Below are positions 8,681 through 17,109 of a DNA stretch of 64,000 nucleotides, piece by piece. The notes under the pieces were generated by a model. It did no database searches. It was not told the origin of the DNA and saw only the letters and a list, made by a program, of their open reading frames with translations. Both the position numbers and the translations under genes were made by a program. Origin of the DNA: JBMOMT01 sp049324835 (lineage in GTDB: Bacteria > Chloroflexota > Anaerolineae > CAYNKW01). The stretch spans positions 1 to 64,000 of the forward strand of contig JBMOMT010000035.1 of the NCBI GenBank assembly GCA_049324835.1, read 5' to 3'. Within the stretch, counting starts at the first letter, position 1; each line of letters opens with the position of its first letter.

Positions 8681-10570
8681 TCAGCCCCGATCGGCCGGCC
8701 CTTCCCCTCGCAAGCCCAAAACACGGAATACAGCAACCGGCTGCGCCTTGCCTTTCACTTTGACCGGCTCCAGCGCCTCGACCACCACCGCGTCTTTGAC
8801 CGCCTGGTAAGTGCCCTGGTTGATATAGATCGCGCCCGGCGGCGCCACTCCCTCCAGGCGAGCCGCCAGATTCACCGTGTCACCGATGGCGGTGAAATCC
8901 AGCCGCCGTTGCGACCCGATGTGCCCCACCACCGCCGGACCGGTGGTGATGCCGATGCCATAAGCCACCTGCCACTGCTCGCCGCCGCGCCGCCGGCTCA
9001 CCTCGGCCGCCGTTTTTTGCATCGCCAGCGCCGCCTTGACCGCCCGCAGGGCATGATCCGGCTGCTCCAGAGGCGCACCAAAGAGCACCATCATGCCGTC
9101 GCCGGTGTATTTGTCCAGCGTGCCGCCATGCTCAAAGACCTGTTCTTCCATACTGTCGAGATAATGGTTCAAAATCTCGACCACTTCTGGCGGCGACAGG
9201 TTCTCCGACAGAGTGGTAAAGCCTCGGATGTCGGCAAACAGCACACTGATCTCCATCTGCCGCCCGCCGGGCCGGATCAAGTCCGGGTCTTCCAGAGCCA
9301 TCTCGACGATGGCGTCGCGCACGTCAGGCGACACAAAACGGCCAAAAGTGTCCGTCACCCGGCGGCGCTCACCCCAGGCGCTGGCAAAGCGGGTGGTTGT
9401 CACAGCGGCATAGGTGATGGGGATGGTGGCAAAAGGAAACAGCACGTCGGGCAACGTGCCGGCGTTGAACTGGATGCTGGTCAGCACGAAATAACCCGCC
9501 GCCAGCAACAGCGTAAAGAGGGCGCCGGTCAGTGCGCCTAATTGAGAAAGAGCCACTGCCGAAAACAATGCCAGCACAATCACCACCGCCGTGGTGCTGC
9601 TCCGGTTCTGCTGCGCCAACTCGCGGTGGCTGATGAGCGTGTGAATGGCATTGGCCTGAAACTCGACGCCGGCCATGCGGGCCGCCGAAACCGGCGTGCG
9701 GTGCACGTCCATCTCGCCGACGATATTCATCATGCCCACCAGCACGATCTTGGCTTCAAAAACAGATGGCGGCACACGATCCTGGATCACGTCGACGAAA
9801 GAATAGGACGGAAAAGTATTGGGCCGACCGACAAAGTTGACCAGCATAGCACCGTGGGCGTCGGTGCGCACCTCGTATCCGATCTCATCCCGGTCGCCGA
9901 TGACCACGCGCTCTCCGTCCAACCAGGCCGGGTCATCACCCAGAGCCAGATACAGCCGCAGAATGCGCAGACCAAAAGACTCCCACGTCTCGCCACCGGC
10001 ATCCAGCAGCAACGGCACCCGGCGCAGCGTGCCGTCGTTGTCCAGCGACACCCCCACCGCGCCGGCGCTGGCCGCAGCCTCCAGCAGCCCAACAAAAGGC
10101 CGCACGGTCTGCCCGGCGCGATAAAGCTCGCCGGGCGATTCAGGTGGAAAAAGCTGCAAGGCCGTCAGCGGCATGACGACGTTGCCCGCCTTGCGGACAG
10201 CTTCCAACAATGCCATCGTATCCGGGTTACCCTCCGGCCCCGGGCTGGTAATGAGGGTATCAAAACCCACCACCCTGGCCCCTTTGAGCCGTCGAAACAA
10301 CTGCACGTGCGGCTCGAGAAACCAGGGCCACTCCCCCAATGCCTGCAGGCTCTTTTCGTCGATAGCCACGATGACAACGTCGTCACCAGGATCGCCGGTG
10401 GTGGCGTAGAGATAGTCGGCTGTGCGCAACTGCGTCGAGGTGAACAGGCCGGCCCATTGAGCCAGCAGAACCAAACCGGCCACAGCCAATCCAACAATCG
10501 CTGCCTGTCCGAGGCGGCGCTCCCGCCGCGAAAACACCCAACGTTTTGGATTGAAACCTCGGAGCTTCAT
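8681..10570 (-). CDS. CHASE2-domain adenylate/guanylate cyclase
   Basis: Membrane receptor cyclase of 629 residues. A first helix (residues about 20-42) is followed by an extracytoplasmic CHASE2 sensor (VVIVAIDEKSLQALGEWPW) up to residue 330. Then come about three membrane helices, and a class III cyclase domain from residue 440 on (VLFADIRGFTTLSE, DKYTGDGMMVLFGAP, TAIGDTVNLAARLE). Both metal aspartates of the cyclase fold are visible in FADIRGF and YTGDG. It should make cAMP or cGMP in response to an external signal. The ATG at 10570 has GAGG 6-9 nt upstream; an in-frame start at 10597 lacks a site. It has its own promoter, back to back with the FecR gene. Confidence 0.9.
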   Translation of the reverse strand: MKLRGFNPKRWVFSRRERRLGQAAIVGLAVAGLVLLAQWAGLFTSTQLRTADYLYATTGDPGDDVVIVAIDEKSLQALGEWPWFLEPHVQLFRRLKGARVVGFDTLITSPGPEGNPDTMALLEAVRKAGNVVMPLTALQLFPPESPGELYRAGQTVRPFVGLLEAAASAGAVGVSLDNDGTLRRVPLLLDAGGETWESFGLRILRLYLALGDDPAWLDGERVVIGDRDEIGYEVRTDAHGAMLVNFVGRPNTFPSYSFVDVIQDRVPPSVFEAKIVLVGMMNIVGEMDVHRTPVSAARMAGVEFQANAIHTLISHRELAQQNRSSTTAVVIVLALFSAVALSQLGALTGALFTLLLAAGYFVLTSIQFNAGTLPDVLFPFATIPITYAAVTTTRFASAWGERRRVTDTFGRFVSPDVRDAIVEMALEDPDLIRPGGRQMEISVLFADIRGFTTLSENLSPPEVVEILNHYLDSMEEQVFEHGGTLDKYTGDGMMVLFGAPLEQPDHALRAVKAALAMQKTAAEVSRRRGGEQWQVAYGIGITTGPAVVGHIGSQRRLDFTAIGDTVNLAARLEGVAPPGAIYINQGTYQAVKDAVVVEALEPVKVKGKAQPVAVFRVLGLRGEGPADRG

Positions 10571-10605
10571 GGCTACCTCCCCAGCCCTCCACCTCATAGT
10601 GCCTC

Positions 10606-10634
10606 ATTGTATCACATCCTCGACTTGACGGCAA
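10606..10634 (-). promoter_or_regulatory. Promoter of the CHASE2 cyclase gene
   Basis: Reverse-strand -35 TTGCCG (10634-10629), 17-nt spacer and -10 TACAAT (10611-10606), the latter preceded by TGA as an extended -10. The start would be about 30 nt before the ATG at 10570. Confidence 0.6.
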
Positions 10635-10706
10635 TACGAAAACCTGCGCCGCGGAAAAGACGGTCGCAGGCGGTTTTGCGTTACGGAAGCGTTTTGTTTT
10701 TGCCCC

Positions 10707-10735
10707 TTGACAGGCGGATCAACGGACGTTATAAT
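10707..10735 (+). promoter_or_regulatory. Consensus promoter of the FecR-domain gene
   Basis: A perfect -35 TTGACA (10707-10712) and a perfect -10 TATAAT (10730-10735) are separated by 17 nt, about 45 nt upstream of the ATG at 10788. It diverges from the cyclase promoter. Confidence 0.8.
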
Positions 10736-10787
10736 GAAAGCACGATCCTGATCGCTGCCTCCATGCCAGTCACAGGGAAGGTGTACC

Positions 10788-12011
10788 ATGACACAGCAAG
10801 ACGTTCAAGACCCTCTACCCGATCGGGCCAACTCGGAGATCGATCCACCCCAAACCCCATTGACCCATGAAGCCTCGTCAGCCCAACCGTCAGCGTCCGT
10901 AAGCCCTGCCCGCAGTCCAGGCTCACGACTGCGGCAATCGCGCTTTTTTCGCACCAGGTGGCGCGCTGCCGTCACCTTGTTGTTGGGCCTGCCGCTACTG
11001 CTTTGTCTGGGCTATTGGCTCTTTGGTTTTATCGTTTTTGCCGATACTGCCACGCTGACCGAACTCAAAGGAGTGGTGCAGACGCGCCGCGAACAAGAGA
11101 GCCGCTGGCAGCCAGCCGCGCTCAAACAACTGCTCTGGAAAAACCATTGGTTACGCACCGGGGAAAACTCGGGCGCCCAACTGCTCTTCTTTGACGTCTC
11201 GACGGTCGATCTGGAGCCAGAAACAGAGGTCAGCATCGCCCAGATCGGCAAACGAAGGGGGGGCGCAGGCGTACAGGTGGCCATCAAGGTCTGGTTTGGC
11301 AAAACAGCCGTGAGGGCCGTGCGTTTTGTTGACCCCTCCTCCGCTTTCCGCGTCGACACCCCCACAGCCTCGACGGTGGTGCGCGGCGCGCGTTTCACCG
11401 TCGATGTTCAAGAGGATGGCGCCACCCAGATCGATCTGGAAGAGGGCGTCGCCGAGGTTCAGGTGGCCGGCGAAACCATCACCCTGGCCATGGGCGAACG
11501 CATCACCCTCAGCCCCGATGGCCTCTACAAGCGGGAAAAGATTTTCGATCCCGACGGCCAGGCCATGTTCGACAAAGTGGACGCCGCCTGGAACGCAGCC
11601 GGTGATGAATTCCGGCTGGAACTGAGCGAGAACGAGGTCAACCAGTATCTGGCTTACCTGAGCCAACAACAGCCCGACTTTTTTCTGCGTGATACCCAGA
11701 TCTGGTTCGTAAGAGGCGAGGTGCGCGTGGCGACCACCGTGGTCGAACCGGCCCGCTTCGATTTGAGCGCCGCCGTCGGCGCCAGGGTGGTGAAGGGTGA
11801 AATTCGCCCTCAGGTAAAGGCCGTGGCCGCCGGGGTCAGTCTGCCACTGCCCGCAGCCATGCTCAACCCGGCGCTGAACTGGGTGTTCGATCAGTTACAG
11901 GATTACCTGGTCCAGGCCTACGATTACATCGCCTTTAGCGATGTCCAGATCGAAAACGGTTATCTGGTGGTCGTCGGTCGTAAACAAGTCGATGCGCCTA
12001 CCGCGCCGTAG
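10788..12011 (+). CDS. FecR-domain membrane-anchored protein
   Basis: A 407-residue protein with a disordered, charged N-terminus, one membrane helix near residues 64-85 (AVTLLLGLPLLLCLGYWLF) and an extracytoplasmic FecR-like domain. The FecR signature runs from TELKGVVQTRR through WLRTGENSGAQLLF to VDTPTASTVVRGARFTV and VQVAGETITLAMGERI. The C-terminal 140 residues form a separate region that I do not recognise. FecR domains usually transmit or stabilise envelope signals; no sigma factor gene is adjacent, so a stand-alone envelope role is more likely. It is divergently transcribed from the cyclase gene, which may or may not be functionally meaningful. Confidence 0.75.
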   Translation: MTQQDVQDPLPDRANSEIDPPQTPLTHEASSAQPSASVSPARSPGSRLRQSRFFRTRWRAAVTLLLGLPLLLCLGYWLFGFIVFADTATLTELKGVVQTRREQESRWQPAALKQLLWKNHWLRTGENSGAQLLFFDVSTVDLEPETEVSIAQIGKRRGGAGVQVAIKVWFGKTAVRAVRFVDPSSAFRVDTPTASTVVRGARFTVDVQEDGATQIDLEEGVAEVQVAGETITLAMGERITLSPDGLYKREKIFDPDGQAMFDKVDAAWNAAGDEFRLELSENEVNQYLAYLSQQQPDFFLRDTQIWFVRGEVRVATTVVEPARFDLSAAVGARVVKGEIRPQVKAVAAGVSLPLPAAMLNPALNWVFDQLQDYLVQAYDYIAFSDVQIENGYLVVVGRKQVDAPTAP

Positions 12012-12041
12012 CATCAGGTCTGCAAAAGCCCGCCGCCGGCA

Positions 12042-12779
12042 TCAGTCCGCCTGCCGGCCGCTCTTGAGGCCGGTGCGCAACTTGTTCTCCACTTCACGCA
12101 CGACGTGCGGCGCCAGAGCCCCGCGATTAGCCTCCAGATAGGCCGCCACCCGCTCAGAGTGCAGTTTTATCAAACCGCGCAGCGCCCAGGAGACGGCCTT
12201 GGTGATCATGGGATGCCGCTCGTCCCTGGCCTGCCCCACCAGCTCCAACGTCAGATCGGGACAGCTAAAGCCCTTGTAGCCGCGATTCAACCAGGCCGTG
12301 GTCACCAGCGCCATACGACGGCTCCACACGTCCTCAGCGGCCATCAGCGTCCGCAGGTGTTCCAGTCGCGATGCAGGCTCGGCCAGAATCCAGCGCCCCA
12401 TCACCCACTGGCTCAATCCATCCGACACTTCCCAGTTGTCCACGCCTCGCCGCCAGCGCTCGAAATCGGCCCAGGTCAGGTGCGGGATCCAGCGTTTGTG
12501 CTGCTCCAACAGGTAACAGGCCAGCATGTGCTCCTCGCGTGAATCGGCCTGCCACAGCGCCTCCACCAGCGCCCACACCTCCTGGCGATTGGCATCGGGG
12601 TGTGCCGTTTGCCAGCGATGAGCCAGATGGCGCAGTTGCGGCACGCGCACACCATACATCTGGAGCCGGGTGGGCACGGCCATGCTCATACCCTGACGAT
12701 GTTCCGCATCGGCCATCTCCTGGATCTGGCGCAACAAAGCCCGGTGCTCAAGCGATACGTCAAACTTTTGCCTCACCAT
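12042..12779 (-). CDS. DNA alkylation repair family protein (AlkD-like HEAT repeats)
   Basis: An all-helical protein of 245 residues resembling AlkD/AlkC DNA glycosylases, which excise alkylated bases with HEAT-like repeats. Supporting segments are MYGVRVPQLRHLA, LWQADSREEHMLA, VDNWEVSDGLSQWVMG (the DxWxxxD-type family region), RRMALVTTAW and ITKAVSWALRGL. The ATG at 12779 overlaps the last codons of the nitroreductase gene by 7 nt. A longer in-frame extension to 12935 lies entirely inside the nitroreductase gene and is rejected. It is the last gene of a three-gene operon (MBL hydrolase, nitroreductase, this). Confidence 0.8.
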   Translation of the reverse strand: MVRQKFDVSLEHRALLRQIQEMADAEHRQGMSMAVPTRLQMYGVRVPQLRHLAHRWQTAHPDANRQEVWALVEALWQADSREEHMLACYLLEQHKRWIPHLTWADFERWRRGVDNWEVSDGLSQWVMGRWILAEPASRLEHLRTLMAAEDVWSRRMALVTTAWLNRGYKGFSCPDLTLELVGQARDERHPMITKAVSWALRGLIKLHSERVAAYLEANRGALAPHVVREVENKLRTGLKSGRQAD

Positions 12780-13282
12780 TTTTCGTAACGCACCAGCTCG
12801 GCGAGTGGGCGGCGCGCCTTGGGTCGGGGCTGGTCGGCGGGATAACCCAGCGGCGTCAAAGCCACCGGCTCGATCCCATCGGGCAGGCCCAACACCTGGC
12901 GGGCCGCTGCCGGATCGAACGCAGCGATCCAGCAAGTGCCCAGTCCCAGATCGGCCGCCGCCAGGATCAGGTGATCCATGGCGATGGCCACATCGACATC
13001 GTTATAGTTCTTGCCATCCATACGCACCCAGTTCTCAGCGGGCACGCCGCAGGCGCAGATGACCAGCGGCGCCTGCACGAACCACTCGCGGTCGTAGATA
13101 CGGCGCAGCTCGGCCTGGCGGCCCGCCGTGCGGATGACGATCAGCCGGAAGGGCTGCCGGTTGGCCGCGGTGGGAGCCAGCCGCGCGGCCTCCAGCACCT
13201 GCTGTAACGTGTCGTCCTCCACGGCATCGGGCCGGTAAGCCCGCACGCTGTAGCGGCTCTTGACGAGCTCTGAAAAATCCAT
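12773..13282 (-). CDS. Nitroreductase family protein
   Basis: FMN-dependent oxidoreductase of 169 residues. The N-terminus has the flavin-phosphate pattern SRYSVRAYRPDAV, then APTAANRQPFRLIVI. A NVDVAIAMDHLILAA-like helix and LGTCWIAAF are typical of the short nitroreductases. It may reduce nitro compounds or quinones, or act as a flavin reductase. The ATG at 13282 follows AAGGGAGGG; an earlier in-frame start at 13327 has no such site. It begins 20 nt after the MBL-hydrolase gene and overlaps the following gene. Confidence 0.88.
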   Translation of the reverse strand: MDFSELVKSRYSVRAYRPDAVEDDTLQQVLEAARLAPTAANRQPFRLIVIRTAGRQAELRRIYDREWFVQAPLVICACGVPAENWVRMDGKNYNDVDVAIAMDHLILAAADLGLGTCWIAAFDPAAARQVLGLPDGIEPVALTPLGYPADQPRPKARRPLAELVRYEKW

Positions 13283-13302
13283 CGTATACCCTCCCTTGTT
13301 GT

Positions 13303-13923
13303 CTAAACCCACTCGACGTCGCCGCACAGTTCCGGCGAGCGCAGACGGGCCATGAACGCTTCAAAAGCCGGACGCACCGCGCCAATGGTGCTGCCCTGCC
13401 CGTGACCGGGGAAAAAGGCGGTGTCGTCGGGCCAGGCAAAGACCTTTTCCTGCAAGCTGTGGAGGATCTGGGCCAGCGCGCGCGGCGTTTCCGAGCGACC
13501 TGGCCCGCCGGGAAAGAGTGTATCGCCGACGAGGGCGCGGTTATCGAAGCGCAGGCAAACACTGCCCGGCGTGTGGCCTGGCGTGTGAAACACACGCAGC
13601 TCGCTCCTCCCCAGAGCCAACACCACGCCGTCGCGCAGGTCGAAATCGCCCGGAATGCCAAACTCGACGGCGTCGGCTGGGTGCAGGCCCAGCGGCGCGC
13701 CGGTGACGCGGCGCAGATCCGCCAGGGCCTGAATGTGATCCGCGTGGCCGTGGGTGAGCAGAATCGCCCTGACGGTCGTATCGGCTACCGCCGCCAGAAT
13801 GCGCTCCGCCTCGGCGGCCGGATCGACGACGATGCTCTCTCGCTGGGCCGTCAGGATGTAACAATTGGTGCCCCACTCGCCCAGAGGCAAGGCGCGCAAT
13901 TGCAGGTTCGTGTGGCTCGACAT
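13303..13923 (-). CDS. MBL-fold metallohydrolase (glyoxalase II-like)
   Basis: A metallo-beta-lactamase-fold hydrolase of 206 residues. The metal-binding motif is LTHGHADH (residues about 58-65), with later ligands in FHTPGHTPGS, LVGDTLF and FFPGHGQGS. This order fits the hydroxyacylglutathione-hydrolase-like group that cleaves thioesters, but the substrate is not identifiable. The ATG at 13923 is preceded by GAGGAG. It is the first gene of the operon with the nitroreductase and AlkD-like genes. Confidence 0.88.
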   Translation of the reverse strand: MSSHTNLQLRALPLGEWGTNCYILTAQRESIVVDPAAEAERILAAVADTTVRAILLTHGHADHIQALADLRRVTGAPLGLHPADAVEFGIPGDFDLRDGVVLALGRSELRVFHTPGHTPGSVCLRFDNRALVGDTLFPGGPGRSETPRALAQILHSLQEKVFAWPDDTAFFPGHGQGSTIGAVRPAFEAFMARLRSPELCGDVEWV

Positions 13924-13961
13924 GGCTTTCTCCTCACAAAACAACTCGGCACGGCGTTTCT

Positions 13962-14040
13962 TCACCGCTGAGCCGCCGAGTTCTTGATCGTTGTCGCCAA
14001 CCAGGGGCCGTTCTCTGCGGCCTCTGCGTCTCTGCGGTGA
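13962..14040. repeat. Dispersed palindromic repeat, family R1 (copy 2)
   Basis: Left end TCACCGCTGAGCCGCCGAG and right end CTGCGTCTCTGCGGTGA are imperfect inverted repeats of the same family as 8579-8636. It lies between the uvrB stop and the MBL-hydrolase start. Confidence 0.7.
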
Positions 14041-14074
14041 GTCGTTACTTCCTCACTTTACTGCGACGCGCCGG

Positions 14075-16084
14075 TCAGGCACGAATCTCCCATTCGGGCT
14101 TTTCTGGTTCCAGGTCTTGCATCTCGCGCCGCAGCTCAAAAATCTGATCGCGCAGCAGAGCCGCCTTTTCGAACTCGAGCTGGGCGGCGGCTTCTTTCAT
14201 CTGCTTTTCCAGCTCTTTGATGAGCCGCGCCACCTCGTCCCTGGGCATACGTTGCGCTGTCACGTACTCGGCCCGACTCTCAGCAGCCACTTTGAGGCGG
14301 TCGGTGAGATCACGCACCTGCTTGACGATGCTGGCCGGCACGATGCCCTTCTCCTGGTTGTGGGCCAGTTGTTTCTCGCGGCGACGGTTCGTCTCGTCGA
14401 TGGCGCGCTTCATCGAATCGGTGACTGTGTCGGCGTACATGATGGCCTGACCGTTGATGTGGCGTGCGGCGCGGCCCACGGTCTGGATGAGGGCCGTATC
14501 GGAGCGCAAAAAGCCTTCCTTGTCGGCGTCCAGGATGGCCACCAGCGACACCTCTGGCAGGTCTAGCCCTTCGCGCAGCAGGTTGATGCCCACCACCACG
14601 TCGTAATGACCCAGGCGCAGGTCGCGCAGGATCTCGATCCGCTCCAGGGTGTCGATTTCAGAGTGCAGGTAATGCACCTTGACGCCCATCTCCAGCAGAT
14701 AATCGGACAGGTCTTCGGCCATACGTTTGGTGAGGGTGGTCACCAGCACCCGCTCGCCGCGGCCCACCCGTTCGTTGATGCGGGCCAGCAGATCGTCGAT
14801 CTGGCCTTCGACGGGCCGAACGACGATGGCGGGATCGACCAGGCCGGTGGGGCGGATGAACTGCTCCACTATTTGTTGCGATTTCTCCAACTCGTAGGGG
14901 CCGGGCGTGGCCGAGGTATAGATCACCTGGTTGATCCGGGCTTCGAACTCTTCAAAGCTGAGGGGGCGATTGTCCAGCGCGCTGGGCAGGCGGAAGCCAT
15001 AATCCACCAACACCTGTTTACGACTGCGATCGCCGTGATACATGCCCCGCACCTGGGGCACTGTCATGTGCGACTCGTCCACGATCAGCAGGAAATCGTC
15101 GGGAAAGTAATCCAGCAGCACCCAGGGCGGCGTGCCTGAGGGGCGCTGATCCAGGTGGCGTGAATAGTTCTCGATGCCAGAGACGTAACCCACTTCACGC
15201 AGCATCTCCAGGTCGTAGCGGGTGCGCTGTTCCAGGCGCTGCGCTTCCAACAGATGCTCCCCGGCCTTGAGTTGAGCCACGCGCGTGAGCATTTCGGCTT
15301 CGATATCCTTGATGGCCTGTTCCAGTTTGTCTTGCGGGGTGATAAAATGTTTGGCGGGAAAGATGTCGATGGCATCGTGTTCGGCCAGCACCTCGCCGGT
15401 GAGGGGATCGATCTCGGTGAGGCGCTCGATCTCGTCGCCCCAGAAAGCGATCCGATAGGCAAAATCGCGGTAGGCCGGGCGCACATCGAGCGTATCACCC
15501 CGCACGCGAAAGCGACCGCGCGCCAGGTCCAGATCGTTGCGGTCGTAGTGAATCTGCACCAGGTGGCGTAATATCCGGTCGCGCCTGGCGACCTCACCCC
15601 GGCGCAGTTTGAGCACGCCGCGCCCGTATTCCTCCGGGCTGCCGAGGCCATAAATACACGAAACAGAAGCCACAATGATCACGTCCCGGCGGCTCAGCAG
15701 ACTGGAGGTGGCGGCCAGCCGTAAGCGTTCGATCTCTTCGTTGATGTCGGCGTCCTTTTCGATGTAGAGGTCGTGTTGCGGTACGTAGGCCTCCGGCTGG
15801 TAGTAATCGTAGTAAGAGACAAAATACTCTACGGCGTTGTGGGGAAAGAACTCTTTGAATTCGGCATAGAGCTGAGCCGCCAGGGTTTTGTTGTGAGCCA
15901 GCACCAGGGTGGGTGTCTGGGTCTGTTGGATGATGTGGGCCATGACAAAGGTTTTGCCCGTGCCTGTAGCGCCCAACAAGGTCTGGTGCGTGTGACCGGC
16001 CTGCATACCGGCCACCAGTTTGTCGATGGCCTGTGGCTGATCGCCGGTGGGTTGGAAATCGGCAATGAGCTGAAACGATGGCAT
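14075..16084 (-). CDS. uvrB: Excinuclease ABC subunit B
   Basis: DNA helicase-like damage-verification subunit of UvrABC nucleotide excision repair, 669 residues. Walker A GATGTGKTF is near residue 42. The beta-hairpin segment YYDYYQPEAYVP lies near 95, with helicase motifs including DESHMT, TSATPG and QTVGRAARH. The C-terminal UVR motif (LIKELEKQMKEAAAQLEFEKAALLRDQI) binds UvrC. The ATG at 16084 has GGAGGG at normal spacing; a TTG at 16096 is less likely. Its promoter lies about 200 nt upstream because a 150-bp transposable element occupies the leader. Confidence 0.97.
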   Translation of the reverse strand: MPSFQLIADFQPTGDQPQAIDKLVAGMQAGHTHQTLLGATGTGKTFVMAHIIQQTQTPTLVLAHNKTLAAQLYAEFKEFFPHNAVEYFVSYYDYYQPEAYVPQHDLYIEKDADINEEIERLRLAATSSLLSRRDVIIVASVSCIYGLGSPEEYGRGVLKLRRGEVARRDRILRHLVQIHYDRNDLDLARGRFRVRGDTLDVRPAYRDFAYRIAFWGDEIERLTEIDPLTGEVLAEHDAIDIFPAKHFITPQDKLEQAIKDIEAEMLTRVAQLKAGEHLLEAQRLEQRTRYDLEMLREVGYVSGIENYSRHLDQRPSGTPPWVLLDYFPDDFLLIVDESHMTVPQVRGMYHGDRSRKQVLVDYGFRLPSALDNRPLSFEEFEARINQVIYTSATPGPYELEKSQQIVEQFIRPTGLVDPAIVVRPVEGQIDDLLARINERVGRGERVLVTTLTKRMAEDLSDYLLEMGVKVHYLHSEIDTLERIEILRDLRLGHYDVVVGINLLREGLDLPEVSLVAILDADKEGFLRSDTALIQTVGRAARHINGQAIMYADTVTDSMKRAIDETNRRREKQLAHNQEKGIVPASIVKQVRDLTDRLKVAAESRAEYVTAQRMPRDEVARLIKELEKQMKEAAAQLEFEKAALLRDQIFELRREMQDLEPEKPEWEIRA

Positions 16085-16111
16085 ACGCCCTCCCAATGGC
16101 TGAAATCATAG

Positions 16112-16261
16112 GAGTGTGGCTAAAATCTATGGGAAACCCTCCCGCAGATTCGACGGATACGCTTCCCCTGAGCTTTGGCCCATGAAAACCCTCTCTGGAG
16201 GCATGATGCTTCCTCAACCTGCGGGAGGGTCAGACACCTCCCACGACTCTTGGCCACACTC
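16112..16261. mobile_element. 150-bp MITE-like element, copy A
   Basis: A non-coding element bounded by GAGTGTGGC and its exact complement GCCACACTC, with imperfect inverted pairing continuing to about 23 nt. Internal arms CCCTCCCGCAG and CTGCGGGAGGG add a second stem. It is flanked by an exact 9-bp direct repeat AAATCATAG (16103-16111 and 16262-16270), the mark of transposition. A second copy of identical length lies at 43605-43754 with 141 of 150 positions identical. It sits between the uvrB promoter and start codon, so it is transcribed as part of the uvrB leader. Confidence 0.9.
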
Positions 16262-16288
16262 AAATCATAGAACGCAAGTTCGACGCCC

Positions 16289-16317
16289 ATTATACACCGG
16301 AAGCCCGCGAGAGGCAA
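16289..16317 (-). promoter_or_regulatory. Probable uvrB promoter
   Basis: Reverse-strand -35 TTGCCT (16317-16312), 17-nt spacer and -10 TATAAT (16294-16289). The transcript would begin near 16283 and carry the MITE in a leader of about 200 nt. Confidence 0.55.
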
Positions 16318-16334
16318 AAAGCAGCAAACGGTGG

Positions 16335-16340
16335 TATAAT
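16335..16340 (+). promoter_or_regulatory. -10 element of mobA
   Basis: TATAAT preceded by TGG gives an extended -10; no good -35 is visible. It would start a leader of about 60 nt before the ATG at 16407, diverging from uvrB. Confidence 0.45.
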
Positions 16341-16406
16341 AGGCTCGACGAAATCACCTTCTAACCCGCTCTGTCCCAGCGGAAAGCGAGCGCCTCTTCA
16401 CGGCAT

Positions 16407-17042
16407 ATGACCGAGCAGAATTTTCCAGTCAGCGGCGTTGTCCTGGCCGGCGGGCAGAGCCGTCGTATGGGCAGGAACAAAGCATTTGTCGAGATAGGGG
16501 GGCAGTCGATCATCGAGCGCGTCCTGGAACGCATCTCGGCGGTATGCCAGGAGGTGATCCTGGTGACCAATACCCCTGACGAATTTGTCCATCTGCACTA
16601 CCCCAGCGTGCCCGATATTTTGCCCGGCAAAGGCTCGCTGGGAGGCGTCTATTCCGGCCTGAAAGCTGCCAGCCACCCTTATGCTCTGACCGTGGCGTGC
16701 GACATGCCTTTCCTGAACGTGGCGCTGCTGCGTTACCTGATCCTGATCGCGCCGGGCTACGATGTGATCGTACCGCGCACCGAGCAGGGCAGCGAAACGC
16801 TCCACGCTGTCTATGGCCAGAACTGCCTGCCGGCTATGGAGCAATCGCTGCGGCAAAACATGCTGCGGGTGAACGCTTTTTACCCGCAGGTTCGGGTGCG
16901 TTACGTCGATACAGACGAGATAGACTTGCTCGATCCACAACACCTCTCGCTCTTTAACGTCAATTCACCGGACGACCTGGCATGGGCCCAGAAAATGGCG
17001 CAACAGGAAAGCCTGCCCAATCGGCACAAACGCAGGTTTTGA
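16407..17042 (+). CDS. mobA: Molybdenum cofactor guanylyltransferase
   Basis: Attaches GMP to molybdopterin to form the bis-MGD type cofactor of molybdo/tungsto-enzymes. The 211-residue protein has the nucleotidyltransferase signature VLAGGQSRRMGRNKAF at residues 10-25, GSLGGVYSGL for nucleotide binding and the metal-binding VACDMPF near residue 100. The C-terminal FNVNSPDDL is the usual MobA ending. Other MobA-like enzymes such as MocA share this pattern, so the acceptor is inferred. Divergent from uvrB; the phosphate permease promoter overlaps its stop codon. Confidence 0.85.
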   Translation: MTEQNFPVSGVVLAGGQSRRMGRNKAFVEIGGQSIIERVLERISAVCQEVILVTNTPDEFVHLHYPSVPDILPGKGSLGGVYSGLKAASHPYALTVACDMPFLNVALLRYLILIAPGYDVIVPRTEQGSETLHAVYGQNCLPAMEQSLRQNMLRVNAFYPQVRVRYVDTDEIDLLDPQHLSLFNVNSPDDLAWAQKMAQQESLPNRHKRRF

Positions 17043-17067
17043 TCCCCACGGCCAATTGTGTTATAAT
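17039..17067 (+). promoter_or_regulatory. Promoter of the phosphate permease gene
   Basis: -35 TTGATC (17039-17044) overlapping the mobA stop, 17-nt spacer and -10 TATAAT (17062-17067). The start site near 17074 supports the ATG at 17110 rather than an upstream start at 17056. Confidence 0.65.
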
Positions 17068-17109
17068 GTTCCCCCTCTTTGGGTATATCCTTCGGCAGGC
17101 AGGCAAAGA

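Noticed and set aside
9542..10870. Forward ORF of 442 residues
   Set aside because: Lies opposite the CHASE2 domain and runs across both divergent promoters.
12780..12935. N-terminal extension of the AlkD-like protein
   Set aside because: It lies wholly inside the nitroreductase gene and has low-complexity Arg/Pro/Gly composition; the ATG at 12779 fits the family start.
16116..16364. ORF containing the peptide PMKTLSGGMMLPQPAGG
   Set aside because: It is translation of the 150-bp MITE; the similar peptide at 43549-43770 comes from the second copy. No ribosome site or codon bias supports it.
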